DNA of 64,000 nucleotides from assembly GCF_000515215.1 (NCBI RefSeq), contig NZ_KI911557.1:1509586-1573585 (forward strand), read 5' to 3'. Both the position numbers and the translations under genes were made by a program. This document shows, piece by piece, positions 55,425 to 63,630 of the stretch. Source of the DNA: Methylomonas sp. 11b (GTDB lineage: Bacteria > Pseudomonadota > Gammaproteobacteria > Methylococcales > Methylomonadaceae). Under the pieces are notes generated by a model. The model worked only from the letters and a program-made list of their open reading frames with translations. It was not told where the DNA came from and ran no database searches. Each line of letters opens with the position of its first letter. Position 1 is the first letter of the stretch.

Positions 55425-55856
55425 ATGAATTGCGAAAGCTGTAGGTTTTTTTTGGATCGGGAATTTGAAGAACCCATGTTGATGGGAATGCATGGGCAAT
55501 GCAGGAGATTCCCACCGGTTTTTTTTGCATCATCTCTTAGACCTGTTTTCCCGCCTGTTTTTGCTGAATCTTGGTGTGGCGAGTATAAGCCGCGTGATGC
55601 AGTAATTGGTGCCGATGAATTGCAAAAGGTTATAGCTGATTGGCTGAAGTCACAACGTCATGACGCTTTCACGTCTGATGACATCTTGTTTGATTTAATA
55701 GCGCTTGGTCATTTACCTGTTGGATGCGACGAAGCCAAAGCTAACGCGTCTATCTGGCGAGCGATGGCGAATCTGGGTTACAAGCGAGTTAGGGGAACAA
55801 GAGGGGCTTGGCGTGCTTGGTTTTATGTGCCAGCTGAGGATGATGGCCATGACTGA
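55425..55856 (+). CDS. Hypothetical phage protein with Cys motif
   Basis: A 143-aa protein that starts MNCESCRFFLDREFEEP, then GQCRRFPPVF and WCGEYKP, a four-Cys small-domain signature of phage zinc-binding proteins. The C-terminal part is a winged-helix-like region (WRAMANLGYKRVRGTRGAWR). A GAGAGGA site decides the ATG at 55425. Function unknown; similar two-part proteins occur near phage replication genes. Confidence 0.6.
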   Translation: MNCESCRFFLDREFEEPMLMGMHGQCRRFPPVFFASSLRPVFPPVFAESWCGEYKPRDAVIGADELQKVIADWLKSQRHDAFTSDDILFDLIALGHLPVGCDEAKANASIWRAMANLGYKRVRGTRGAWRAWFYVPAEDDGHD

Positions 55857-56034
55857 GATTTTAGAAAAGCGCGGGTATCGAGATCCGCTGGATGTTTTGA
55901 TTGCGATTGAAAGCGGGACGTGTGCCGGTTGTCGACATGAGGCCGAGCAGTGGGATGTGGAGTTTTGCGAGCTGGGTAATGCGTATGGCCGCAAGTGTAA
56001 GTCTTATGCGGAGGTTGAAAATGGCCAGTCCTAA
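55849..56034 (+). CDS. Small zinc-binding phage protein
   Basis: A 61-aa protein with CAGCRHEAEQW, FCELG and KCKSY, a probable zinc site. Starts at the ATGACTGA overlap with the previous gene (two more ATGs lie up to 9 nt upstream), and overlaps the next gene by 14 bp, so it is in the same rightward operon. Confidence 0.5.
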   Translation: MTEILEKRGYRDPLDVLIAIESGTCAGCRHEAEQWDVEFCELGNAYGRKCKSYAEVENGQS

Positions 56035-56554
56035 ACTGATTGCATTGTTATGCGCCGGCTCGCAGATGGGCAGCACGGGCGGCGGGACGAATCGGGCGGT
56101 GTTGTCGCGGTCTGAGCTGGCGGGGTTGTTGTCTGGGGCCAGTGAAGCGGCCATGGATTTTGCTTATGCGGCGTATGCCTTGGATTTGGATGCTGAGCGG
56201 ATGTTAATCGCCAGGGTGCGGGTGGCTGCGGCCAACCTGGCTAATGCGCAGAAGTGGGAGATTGTGAAGGGGCGGCCTACTGTGTCTAACCTGTCGGCAA
56301 TTGCGGTGTTTGAGGTGGTGCGGCCGTTGGTGCATAAAGAGTGCGGCGGCGTGGGCTGTCGGTTGTGTGGGATGACTGGCACCAAACTGCTATCGGTGCG
56401 GACGATTGCGGCGGCGGCTGGGTTGAGTAAGGATGACTTTCATCGGAACTGGCAAGATCGCTATCGGCAGATTTTGAAGATTGTTTGTGAGTTGGATGCG
56501 GAGGTGCAGGGGGTTTTGGCGCGGGCGGATAGCGGTAGAAGAGAAGCGCTATGA
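56021..56554 (+). CDS. Probable Q-like late antiterminator
   Basis: A 177-aa protein. The C-terminal half holds HKECGGVGCRLCGMTGTKLLS, a Cys-rich zinc-binding motif like that of phage 82/21 Q proteins, followed by LSKDDFHRNWQDRYRQILKIV, a probable DNA-binding helix pair. Position supports it: just downstream lies a perfect sigma-70 promoter followed by a terminator (56762-56838), ahead of the terminase genes. The assignment rests mainly on context. Confidence 0.5.
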   Translation: MASPKLIALLCAGSQMGSTGGGTNRAVLSRSELAGLLSGASEAAMDFAYAAYALDLDAERMLIARVRVAAANLANAQKWEIVKGRPTVSNLSAIAVFEVVRPLVHKECGGVGCRLCGMTGTKLLSVRTIAAAAGLSKDDFHRNWQDRYRQILKIVCELDAEVQGVLARADSGRREAL

Positions 56555-56751
56555 TTTATACTGCCGACAAAAAATGCCGCTGTGTTTTGTGCGACAAAGA
56601 TATTCCGGCCGGCCATAAGTACTGGAAAAAATCAGATACATCTGGCAGGCAGCACCTCAATTGCTGTGATTACGAAACGCCTATTGCGGATGCGGCGGCA
56701 GAGAAAGATTTACAAAGTCAGTTAGCGCGCCTGCGGGCTGAAATGTTTTAG
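56551..56751 (+). CDS. Small Cys-rich phage protein
   Basis: A 66-aa protein with CRCVLCDKDIPAGHKYW and HLNCCDYE, a zinc-ribbon-like pattern that resembles small HNH/RING-like phage factors. Overlaps the end of the Q-like gene by 4 bp. Confidence 0.6.
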   Translation: MIYTADKKCRCVLCDKDIPAGHKYWKKSDTSGRQHLNCCDYETPIADAAAEKDLQSQLARLRAEMF

Positions 56752-56761
56752 TTTTAAAAAA

Positions 56762-56790
56762 TTGACACTGCGACAAAAAACAGCTATAAA
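56762..56790 (+). promoter_or_regulatory. Candidate late promoter pR'
   Basis: TTGACA (56762-56767) and TATAAA (56785-56790) are separated by exactly 17 bp, a near-perfect sigma-70 promoter. The expected start, about 56797, lies only a few nucleotides ahead of a strong terminator, the layout of lambda pR'-tR'. Confidence 0.8.
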
Positions 56791-56805
56791 TTCCCAAAAT
56801 AGCAA

Positions 56806-56838
56806 AAGCCTGCCCGGAGACGGAGCGGGCTTTTTTTT
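56806..56838 (+). terminator. Candidate tR' terminator behind the late promoter
   Basis: AAGCCTGC (56806-56813) and GCGGGCTT (56825-56832) form an 8-bp stem with one G-U pair, followed by T8. A second T run follows at 56844-56849. It would stop transcripts from the candidate pR' after about 40 nt unless antiterminated. Confidence 0.82.
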
Positions 56839-57001
56839 CGGATTTTTTTCACTCGCTTTACCAGCGCGATTGTCGTGAGTCTGTGTCGATGTTTGAGCAT
56901 GACTCTATGTTTACATGATGCGCGAAAATAGCTAAATCCTGCCTGTTCCAGTTGTAAATCAGTCGTTTACTGTGTCTTTTTGTTTACATTTTTAGTGCTC
57001 T

Positions 57002-57559
57002 ATGAAAATCGTCACGCCTGATATGACTCTCGATGAATTGCGCGAGATGGTCAGCGACCGCGAGTATCAATTTTGTTTGAACATGTTGCTGACGGTTAAC
57101 CAGACTAAAGCGGCGATTGATGCGGGTTTTTCTGAAAAAACAGCTAGGCAACAAGCTACTCGCTTAGTGACTACTCGTCCTGAAATCCGGCGAATATTGG
57201 CGTTATTGCGCGCTGAACGGGAAGATCGTCTGCAAATTAGGCAAGACAACGTGCTAAGGCATGTGGGGTACATCGCCTTTGCTGACCCACGCAAAGCCTA
57301 CGACGAAAATAACCGACTGCTGCCGCCATCCGAATGGCCGGATGAAATCGCCTTTTCTATTTCCGCGATTAAAACGACTGAGCTGCGGGATGCTGAAGGC
57401 AATTTGATCGGGCATACCAACGAGATTAAGTTTTGGAGCAAATCCGACGCGCAGTTATTGGCCGCGCGTCATCTGGGCATGTTAAACGATAAAGTTGAAG
57501 TGTCTATGGCGGATAAGCTGGTCGAGCGTTTAGCCAGGTTGAATGATCGATCCAGTTGA
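57002..57559 (+). CDS. terS: Terminase small subunit
   Basis: A 185-aa protein with the Terminase_2-type N-terminus: NMLLTVNQTKAAIDAGFSEKTARQQATRLVT, an HTH that binds the packaging site, then HVGYIAFADPRKAYDENNRLLPPSEWPDEIAF and LAARHLGML. Overlaps the large subunit by 17 bp. Two copies of TGTTTACAT (56908 and 56981) lie just ahead and could be part of the packaging or promoter region. Confidence 0.92.
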   Translation: MKIVTPDMTLDELREMVSDREYQFCLNMLLTVNQTKAAIDAGFSEKTARQQATRLVTTRPEIRRILALLRAEREDRLQIRQDNVLRHVGYIAFADPRKAYDENNRLLPPSEWPDEIAFSISAIKTTELRDAEGNLIGHTNEIKFWSKSDAQLLAARHLGMLNDKVEVSMADKLVERLARLNDRSS

Positions 57560-59006
57560 TCAACTGCTGGATCTGATTGTTGAGTGTCGGCACGATCCAC
57601 ACAAATGGAGTTTAGTCGCTTGGGATTGGGAGTTTGGCGACTTAAAGAACTTTAAGGGGCCACGGGCTTGGCAATCTGAGATTAACTGCACCATCCGCGA
57701 CCACCTGAGCAATCCGGAGACGCGATTTGAGCCGCTGAAGATATCGGTGGCGTCTGGCCACGGTATTGGCAAGTCTGCCGAGCTGGGGATGTTGGTGAAT
57801 TGGGCGCTGTCCACTTGTATGGACACCAAGGTGGTGGTTACTGCCAACACCCTGCCCCAGTTGAAGACTAAAACTATTCCCGAGATTAAGCGGTGGAATG
57901 CGTTATCGATCACTGCCGATTTGTTTGATACCAATGCTTTCGATATTCACTCGAAAGCGCATGAACTAGATTGGCGCTGCGATTTTGTGACTTGGAGTGA
58001 GCACAACACCGAAGCCTTTGCCGGTTTACATAACTTAGGCAAGCGGATTGTGGTGATTTTTGACGAAGCGTCGAAGATTGCCGACAAGGTGTGGGAAGTG
58101 ACCGAAGGGGCGCTGACCGACGAAAACACGGAGATTATCTGGATTGCCTTCGGTAACCCGACGCTGAATAGCGGGGCTTTCCGCGAGACTCACCGCAAGA
58201 TGCGGCATCGTTGGGTGCATAAGCAGATTGATAGCCGCGATGTAGAGGGCACCAATAAGACTCAGATCCAGAAATGGCTGGAAGACTGGGGCGAAGACTC
58301 TGACCCGTTCAAGATACGGGTGCGCGGCATGTTTCCGAATATGTCGGCCAAGCAGTTTATCAGTACCGAAGACGTCGACGTGGCGTTTAAGCGGTACGTG
58401 CGGCCTGAGCAGTACAGTTTTGCGCCGATTATCCTTACTTGCGATCCAGCATGGGAAGGCGATGACGTTCTAGTCATTGCGCTTCGGCAAGGTCTGTACT
58501 CGAACATCCTGCGCGTTATCCCAAAAAACGACAACGACGTGCAGATTGCCAATATCTTGGCAAATCTGGAAGACGAGCACGGCGCTGATGCGGTGTTTAT
58601 TGACGGCGGCTATGGCACTGGCATTTATTCCGCCGGGCAAACCATGGGCCGGGATTGGTTGTTGGTGTGGTTTGGGGCTAAGTCGTTAGACCCTGGCTGC
58701 CTGAACAAGCGCGCGGAGATGTGGAAAGCGATGCGAGACTGGCTAAAGGCCGGTGGCGCCTTACCCGACGATAAAGAATTGTATGACGAGCTGATGGGAC
58801 CGGAAACGGTACCCAGGGCAGATGGCAAGATCCAGCTGGAAAGCAAGCAAGACATGAAGCAGCGCGGCTTACCATCGCCTAACAAGGCCGACGCCTTAGC
58901 CTTGAGTTTTGCGCATCCGGTACAAAAACGGTTTAAAAATCCACACGGTCGAACAAAGTCCGCCGGCGAACAACGGCGCGATTACGATCCTTATAAATCA
59001 CGATGA
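57543..59006 (+). CDS. terL: Terminase large subunit
   Basis: A 487-aa packaging ATPase-nuclease. Walker A is SGHGIGKSA (about residues 71-79), Walker B VVIFDEASKI (about 171-180), and the RNase H-like nuclease starts with ILTCDPAWEGDD (about 300) and later acidic residues. The order fits the phage terminases of T4/T7-type gene arrays. It overlaps terS by 17 bp and the next small gene by ATGA. Confidence 0.94.
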   Translation: MIDPVDQLLDLIVECRHDPHKWSLVAWDWEFGDLKNFKGPRAWQSEINCTIRDHLSNPETRFEPLKISVASGHGIGKSAELGMLVNWALSTCMDTKVVVTANTLPQLKTKTIPEIKRWNALSITADLFDTNAFDIHSKAHELDWRCDFVTWSEHNTEAFAGLHNLGKRIVVIFDEASKIADKVWEVTEGALTDENTEIIWIAFGNPTLNSGAFRETHRKMRHRWVHKQIDSRDVEGTNKTQIQKWLEDWGEDSDPFKIRVRGMFPNMSAKQFISTEDVDVAFKRYVRPEQYSFAPIILTCDPAWEGDDVLVIALRQGLYSNILRVIPKNDNDVQIANILANLEDEHGADAVFIDGGYGTGIYSAGQTMGRDWLLVWFGAKSLDPGCLNKRAEMWKAMRDWLKAGGALPDDKELYDELMGPETVPRADGKIQLESKQDMKQRGLPSPNKADALALSFAHPVQKRFKNPHGRTKSAGEQRRDYDPYKSR

Positions 59007-59287
59007 GAATATCCATGAAAGTTTACGTATTTGGCGTGATGCCGGTTAAGTTGCTTTGCGGCGGTGGCGGCGGTACACCCGCCGCGCCCTTGCCGCCACC
59101 TCCTCCCGCACAATTGGCAAAAACACCTGACGCCCCTACGGTTAGGGCTAACACCGCCACGCAGAACATTGGACAAGGCGGCGGTGAGGTTAAATCGACA
59201 CTGATTACCGGCGGCATGGGCGATACCACGGGACTGGATAAACTCGGCAAGAAAACGTTGTTAGGCCAAGCGGCGACAGCTGGCTAA
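59003..59287 (+). CDS. Small phage protein between terminase and portal
   Basis: A 94-aa low-complexity protein, Gly/Pro-rich (CGGGGGTPAAPLPPPPP), ending GLDKLGKKTLLGQA. Small proteins with a Pro-rich start and a GKKTLLG end occupy this slot in several podovirus genomes; their role is unknown. Overlaps terL by 4 bp and the portal start (TAATG). Confidence 0.7.
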   Translation: MRISMKVYVFGVMPVKLLCGGGGGTPAAPLPPPPPAQLAKTPDAPTVRANTATQNIGQGGGEVKSTLITGGMGDTTGLDKLGKKTLLGQAATAG

Positions 59288-60939
59288 TGGACAAAGCACA
59301 ACAGCACAATAATCGCTGGTCTGCGCTTAAACAAGAACGTTCGTCCTGGCTTGCGCATTGGGAGGATATTTCCCGGCATTTATTGCCGCGTTCCGGGCGG
59401 TATCTGCTGACTGATCGCAACCGGGGCGAGAAAAAGCACAACCTGATTTTAGACAATACCGGCACCAAAGCCTTGCGTATTCTGGCGGCGGGCATGATGT
59501 CCGGTATGACTAGCCCATCTCGGCCTTGGTTTAAGCTGTCGGTAGTTGATCCTGATCTTGCCAAGTATCAGCCGGTGAAAATCTGGCTTGGCGAAGTAAC
59601 CACCCGCGTGCAGGATACGATGGCACGCTCTAATGTGTATCGGGCCTTGCACTCTTTGTACGAAGAGCTGGGCGCGTTTGGTACGGCGTCGGCGTTTGTG
59701 GCCAATGATTTTGAAAACATTATCCACTTGCACACGTTTACTGTGGGTGAATATGCCATAGCGACCAACTTTAAAGGCGAAGTTGATACGTTGTATCGGG
59801 AATTTGAAGTAACGGTTGGGGCGCTGGTAAAAGAGTTTGGCTTAGAAGCTTGCTCTGTTGATGTGCAAAGCTGTTATCAGCGGGGCGACTATGACAAGTG
59901 GGTGACTGTTTGCCATGCCATCGAGCCACGTACCCAGCGCGATACCAGCAAGCGCGATGCCATAAATATGCCGTGGAAGTCTTGCTACTGGGAATCTGGA
60001 AAAACCAAGTCTGTGTTGCGGGACAGTGGGTTTAAATCTTACCCGTGCGTGTCGCCACGCTGGCTGACATCAGGCGGTGATATTTACGGCAGTTCGCCGG
60101 CTATGGATGCGCTGGGCGATATTATGCAATTGCAATCTGAGCAGCGCTCGAAAGGCAAAGCGATTGAATACCAAGCAGACCCACCGATTCAAGTGCCATC
60201 GAGCATGCAAAACCGCGAAGTAGATTTTTTACCCGGTGGCGTGACGTTTTACGATCCTATATCCGGCCCGCAAGGCATTAAAACGGCATTTGATGTACGG
60301 TTGGATATTCAAAGCTTAGGTGTAGATATTCAAGACATTCGCGGCCGGATACACGGCGCGTTTTTCTCTGACGTGTTTACCATGATCAGCCAACAAGACG
60401 GCCGGATGACCGCCACCGAAGTGATGGAACGGCACGAGGAAAAGATGTTGATGCTGGGCCCGGTGGTTGAGCGATTGAATAATGAATTGCTCGATCCGTT
60501 AGTAGAAACCGTGTTTGAAAGGCTATTGTCTGCCGGCGCATTGCCACCACCGCCCGAAGAATTGCAAGGCAGTGATTTAAACATTGAGTACGTGTCTATC
60601 CTGGCCCAAGCGCAAAAAATTGCGGTGGTGAATAGCGTGGATAGGTTAGTCGGCAGTATCGGACAAATATCCGCGATTAAACCGGAAGCTTTGGACAGAT
60701 TCGACGCAGATTATTATGTGGAGATGATGGCCGACAAGCTGGCCGTGGATCCTAAACTGATCGTATCCGCCGAAAATGCCGCCCTGGTGAGACAACAACG
60801 CGCCAAACAAATGCAAATCGCCCAACAGCAAGCGGCTATCCAGCAAAGTGCTGAGATGGCCGCCAAAGTAGGCAGTTTGCCGACGCAACCGGGCACGATG
60901 GCCGGTGACTTTATTGAAGGGCAATTCCGCCGCGCATGA
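59287..60939 (+). CDS. Portal / head-to-tail connector protein
   Basis: A 550-aa protein of the podovirus connector type: RWSALKQERSSWLAHWEDISRHLLPRSGRY, GTKALRILAAGMMSGMTSPSRPWFKL and GAFGTASAFVANDF are signature segments, and EVDFLPGGVTFYDP follows. It forms the 12-mer ring for DNA entry and exit. Length agrees with the family (about 530-560 aa). This family argues for a short-tailed phage. Confidence 0.93.
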   Translation: MDKAQQHNNRWSALKQERSSWLAHWEDISRHLLPRSGRYLLTDRNRGEKKHNLILDNTGTKALRILAAGMMSGMTSPSRPWFKLSVVDPDLAKYQPVKIWLGEVTTRVQDTMARSNVYRALHSLYEELGAFGTASAFVANDFENIIHLHTFTVGEYAIATNFKGEVDTLYREFEVTVGALVKEFGLEACSVDVQSCYQRGDYDKWVTVCHAIEPRTQRDTSKRDAINMPWKSCYWESGKTKSVLRDSGFKSYPCVSPRWLTSGGDIYGSSPAMDALGDIMQLQSEQRSKGKAIEYQADPPIQVPSSMQNREVDFLPGGVTFYDPISGPQGIKTAFDVRLDIQSLGVDIQDIRGRIHGAFFSDVFTMISQQDGRMTATEVMERHEEKMLMLGPVVERLNNELLDPLVETVFERLLSAGALPPPPEELQGSDLNIEYVSILAQAQKIAVVNSVDRLVGSIGQISAIKPEALDRFDADYYVEMMADKLAVDPKLIVSAENAALVRQQRAKQMQIAQQQAAIQQSAEMAAKVGSLPTQPGTMAGDFIEGQFRRA

Positions 60940-61265
60940 ACATAGAAGATCGTCCTACCCTGGCGCAACAACGCGCACAGGCTGAACAGTCGCGCCTGTT
61001 GCAAAGCTTAAACGATGCCAAAGACCTGGAAACATTGCTGACTATGCCAGAAGGCCGGCGGTTTTTGCGCCGGGTGTTGGCTTTGTGCGGCTTGGGTGCG
61101 ATTAGTTATGTCCCAGGCGATACGCACGCCACCGCGTTTAAAGAAGGCCAACGCAATATTGGGTTGTGGCTGGAAGCGCAATTGCAAGCCCAGCCTGTTT
61201 TATACCTGCAATTATTAACCGAGATTTACCATGACCGAGCAAACGCAACAAACACAAACGACTGA
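60936..61265 (+). CDS. Bbp19-like phage protein
   Basis: A 109-aa protein whose GRRFLRRVLALCGLGAISYVPGDTHATAFKEGQRNIGLWLEAQL is the pattern of the Bbp19 family of Bordetella phage BPP-1. Its position between portal and scaffold is the same. Function unknown. Overlaps both neighbours. Confidence 0.8.
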   Translation: MNIEDRPTLAQQRAQAEQSRLLQSLNDAKDLETLLTMPEGRRFLRRVLALCGLGAISYVPGDTHATAFKEGQRNIGLWLEAQLQAQPVLYLQLLTEIYHDRANATNTND

Positions 61266-61884
61266 CGCCACTACTGCTACCTCCACGGTAGATAGTGCAG
61301 CGACAACCGCAACCAGTCAAACAACCACGGGCACTGATGCTGCCGTAACTGATACCGGCACCAATACCGAATCAAATCAAACCGCTGCTGAGGCCGATGG
61401 CACTAAGACCGGTGCGCCCGAAGATTATGCTGATTTTGAATTGCCGGAGGGCGCCTTACCTGACCCGGAATTAATGACCGAGTACAAAAAAGCCGCGAAA
61501 GAAATTGGCTTAACTCAGGAACAAGCGCAAAACCTAGCGCAGATGGGCGCCAAAATGGCGGAAAAGATTACCGCCCAAGCCATGGCCGCTCATGAACAAC
61601 GCGTCGCCAACTGGGAAGCGGAAACCAAAGCTGATCCGGAAATAGGCGGCGAACAGTTGCAGGCTAATCTATCCGTTATCCCACCCGTTTTAAAAGCTTT
61701 CGGCTCTGAAAACCTGGTCAATTTCATGAATGAAACCGGCATTGGTAATCATCCGGAGTTTGTTAAATTTTTCGTCAAGGTCGGTAAGGCCATGTCTGAA
61801 GATACATTGCTGCCGGGCGGCAGTACCACACCAGGCGGCCAGAAAACCCTGGCGCAAACTCTTTATCCCAATATGAACCCTTAG
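61231..61884 (+). CDS. Scaffold-like protein
   Basis: A 217-aa acidic protein. The first ~70 residues are Thr/Ala/Gln-rich low complexity; then LPEGALPDPELMTEYKKAAKEIGLTQEQAQNLAQMGAKMA, the helical segment of phage scaffold proteins before the major capsid gene. Lies immediately upstream of the capsid gene, as scaffolds do. The 35-bp overlap with the Bbp19-like gene is in another frame. Confidence 0.75.
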   Translation: MTEQTQQTQTTDATTATSTVDSAATTATSQTTTGTDAAVTDTGTNTESNQTAAEADGTKTGAPEDYADFELPEGALPDPELMTEYKKAAKEIGLTQEQAQNLAQMGAKMAEKITAQAMAAHEQRVANWEAETKADPEIGGEQLQANLSVIPPVLKAFGSENLVNFMNETGIGNHPEFVKFFVKVGKAMSEDTLLPGGSTTPGGQKTLAQTLYPNMNP

Positions 61885-61893
61885 GAGGTTTTC

Positions 61894-62913
61894 ATGGCAC
61901 TTTTAAGCGCTGGACAGTTAACGCTGGCCGATATGTCGAAACGGCTGTCTCCGGATGGCAAAGTCGACCCTATTGCCGAGCTGTTATCACAACAATACGA
62001 TATTTTGGAAGATATTGTTTACAAGGAAGCTAATCAACCTACCAGTCACGTTGTCAGCGTCCGTACTGGATTGCCCGGCGTTTACTGGCGTGCGTATAAC
62101 CAAGGCGTGCCATCCAGCAAGTCGACCACTGCGCAGGTTACAGAACCTTGCGCGATGCTGGAAGCCCGCTCCCACATCGACGCGAAGCTGCTGAATCTTA
62201 ATGGCAATAGCGCCGCGTTTCGTTTATCTGAAGAATCGCCATTTATCGAAGCTATGTCACAAGAGATGGTTGGCAAGCTGTTTAACGGCAATGTAGGCGT
62301 CGATCTTAAAACGTTTTCTGGTTTTGCTACGCGTTTCAGCTCTACGTCTGCCGGCAATGGTCAAAACGTCATTCTCGCCGGTGGTTCTGGCTCCGATAAT
62401 GCCTCCATGTATTTGGTGGTTTGGGGTGAGCAAACGGTATTTTGTCCGTTTCCAAAAGGCTCAAAAGCGGGTTTGCAAAATCGCGATCTGGGTGAAGAGT
62501 CTGTGCAAGACGCGTCTGGTAACTACTATCAGGCCGCACGTTCCTTGTTCCAATGGGATGCCGGCTTGGTGGTGAAAGATTGGCGCTATGTGGTGCGAAT
62601 TGCCAATATCGACGTATCGGATTGGGTAGGTGTGACCGGCACCCAAGCGGCTACTGCATCGACCAACTTGATCAAGTTGATGATGCGCGCGATTGCCCGT
62701 ATCCCTAACTTCCAAATGGGCCGCGCGGCGTTTTACGCCAACCGCTCAATTCAAGAAGGCTTAATGATCCAAGCGCTGGAAAAATCCAGCAGCGCATTGG
62801 GAATTAAAGACGCCTTAACTCAGTTTGGGCAAACCATGAAACAACTTGAGTTTATGGGTGTTCCAGTGCGTGGTGTTGATCAATTGGGCATCGCCGAAAC
62901 TTTGGTATCTTAA
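61894..62913 (+). CDS. Major capsid protein
   Basis: A 339-aa protein with a good GGAGG site at 61885. The ILEDIVYKEANQPTSHVVSVRTGLPGVYWRAYNQGVP start and FNGNVGVDLKTFSGFATRF then DWRYVVRIANIDVSDW are features of the BPP-1 Bbp17-like capsid group, a HK97-fold member. It forms the icosahedral shell. Confidence 0.88.
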   Translation: MALLSAGQLTLADMSKRLSPDGKVDPIAELLSQQYDILEDIVYKEANQPTSHVVSVRTGLPGVYWRAYNQGVPSSKSTTAQVTEPCAMLEARSHIDAKLLNLNGNSAAFRLSEESPFIEAMSQEMVGKLFNGNVGVDLKTFSGFATRFSSTSAGNGQNVILAGGSGSDNASMYLVVWGEQTVFCPFPKGSKAGLQNRDLGEESVQDASGNYYQAARSLFQWDAGLVVKDWRYVVRIANIDVSDWVGVTGTQAATASTNLIKLMMRAIARIPNFQMGRAAFYANRSIQEGLMIQALEKSSSALGIKDALTQFGQTMKQLEFMGVPVRGVDQLGIAETLVS

Positions 62914-62922
62914 GGAGTCCAC

Positions 62923-63375
62923 ATGATTACCGACGCATTATTACAATTATCATTCGCGCAAGCGGTTACCTCCACTGCGGTATCTACTAACACCATCGAT
63001 TTAAGCCAGGCGCGTGATATTGGCCAGGGCGGTGATTTGTATGCCGTGTTTACCGTTGACGAAGCAGCGACGGCATCAGGATCCGCCACTGTGACGTTTC
63101 AAATTATCAGTTCGGCGGCGGCTAATTTATCTTCGCCCACGGTGTTGATCGAAACTGCCCCTATTGCCAAGACTGAATTGACGCTGGGCCGTGACCCGAT
63201 TGCTATTTGCATCCCGGAAAGCTTTTTGGCTGCTCAGCCTATCGGCCAACGCTATCTTGGCGTGCAATACACTGTCGCCACTGGCCCTTTGACTGCCGGT
63301 AAGTTTTCTTGCGCTATCACGGATAGCGAAGTATCGGTTGGCAAAAACTATGCATCTGGCTTTAGTGTGGTGTAG
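62923..63375 (+). CDS. Bbp16-like capsid cement protein
   Basis: A 150-aa beta-rich protein: DALLQLSFAQAVTSTAVSTNTIDLSQARDIGQG, FTVDEAATASGSATVTFQI and GQRYLGVQYTV match the Bbp16 capsid-cement family. It lies directly after the capsid gene with a GGAG site, as in BPP-1. Confidence 0.85.
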   Translation: MITDALLQLSFAQAVTSTAVSTNTIDLSQARDIGQGGDLYAVFTVDEAATASGSATVTFQIISSAAANLSSPTVLIETAPIAKTELTLGRDPIAICIPESFLAAQPIGQRYLGVQYTVATGPLTAGKFSCAITDSEVSVGKNYASGFSVV

Positions 63376-63378
63376 ATC

Positions 63379-63630
63379 ATGCTTGAATACATTGCACATA
63401 CCAAGACTTGGCTAAGTCACGAAAACCGCATGGCCGAAGCCGGCGAGAAATTTACCACCACGTTTCCGGAAGGCATGAAGTTGTCGGGGAATATTGAGTT
63501 GGTAGGCGGTCAGCGTAAGCCACGCAGACCTAGGGAATCCGCGCCGGAAATTATTACCGGCAACGACGACACGGGCGCTGATGATACTGGCGGCGAGGAA
63601 ACCGGCGGCGACGATGACGGTAGTAACTGA
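63379..63630 (+). CDS. Small phage protein with acidic tail
   Basis: An 83-aa protein; the first half is LEYIAHTKTWLSHENRMAEAGEKF and the tail is Asp/Gly-rich (TGADDTGGEETGGDDDG). The position after the cement gene and the length suit a small head accessory protein. Overlaps the following gene by 17 bp. Confidence 0.6.
   Translation: MLEYIAHTKTWLSHENRMAEAGEKFTTTFPEGMKLSGNIELVGGQRKPRRPRESAPEIITGNDDTGADDTGGEETGGDDDGSN

Noticed and set aside
54946..55428. 160-codon frame over the end of the helicase gene and the inverted repeat
   Set aside because: Depends on the repeat and Z-DNA tract for its open length (poly-Ala/Arg/His); no start site; not protein-like.
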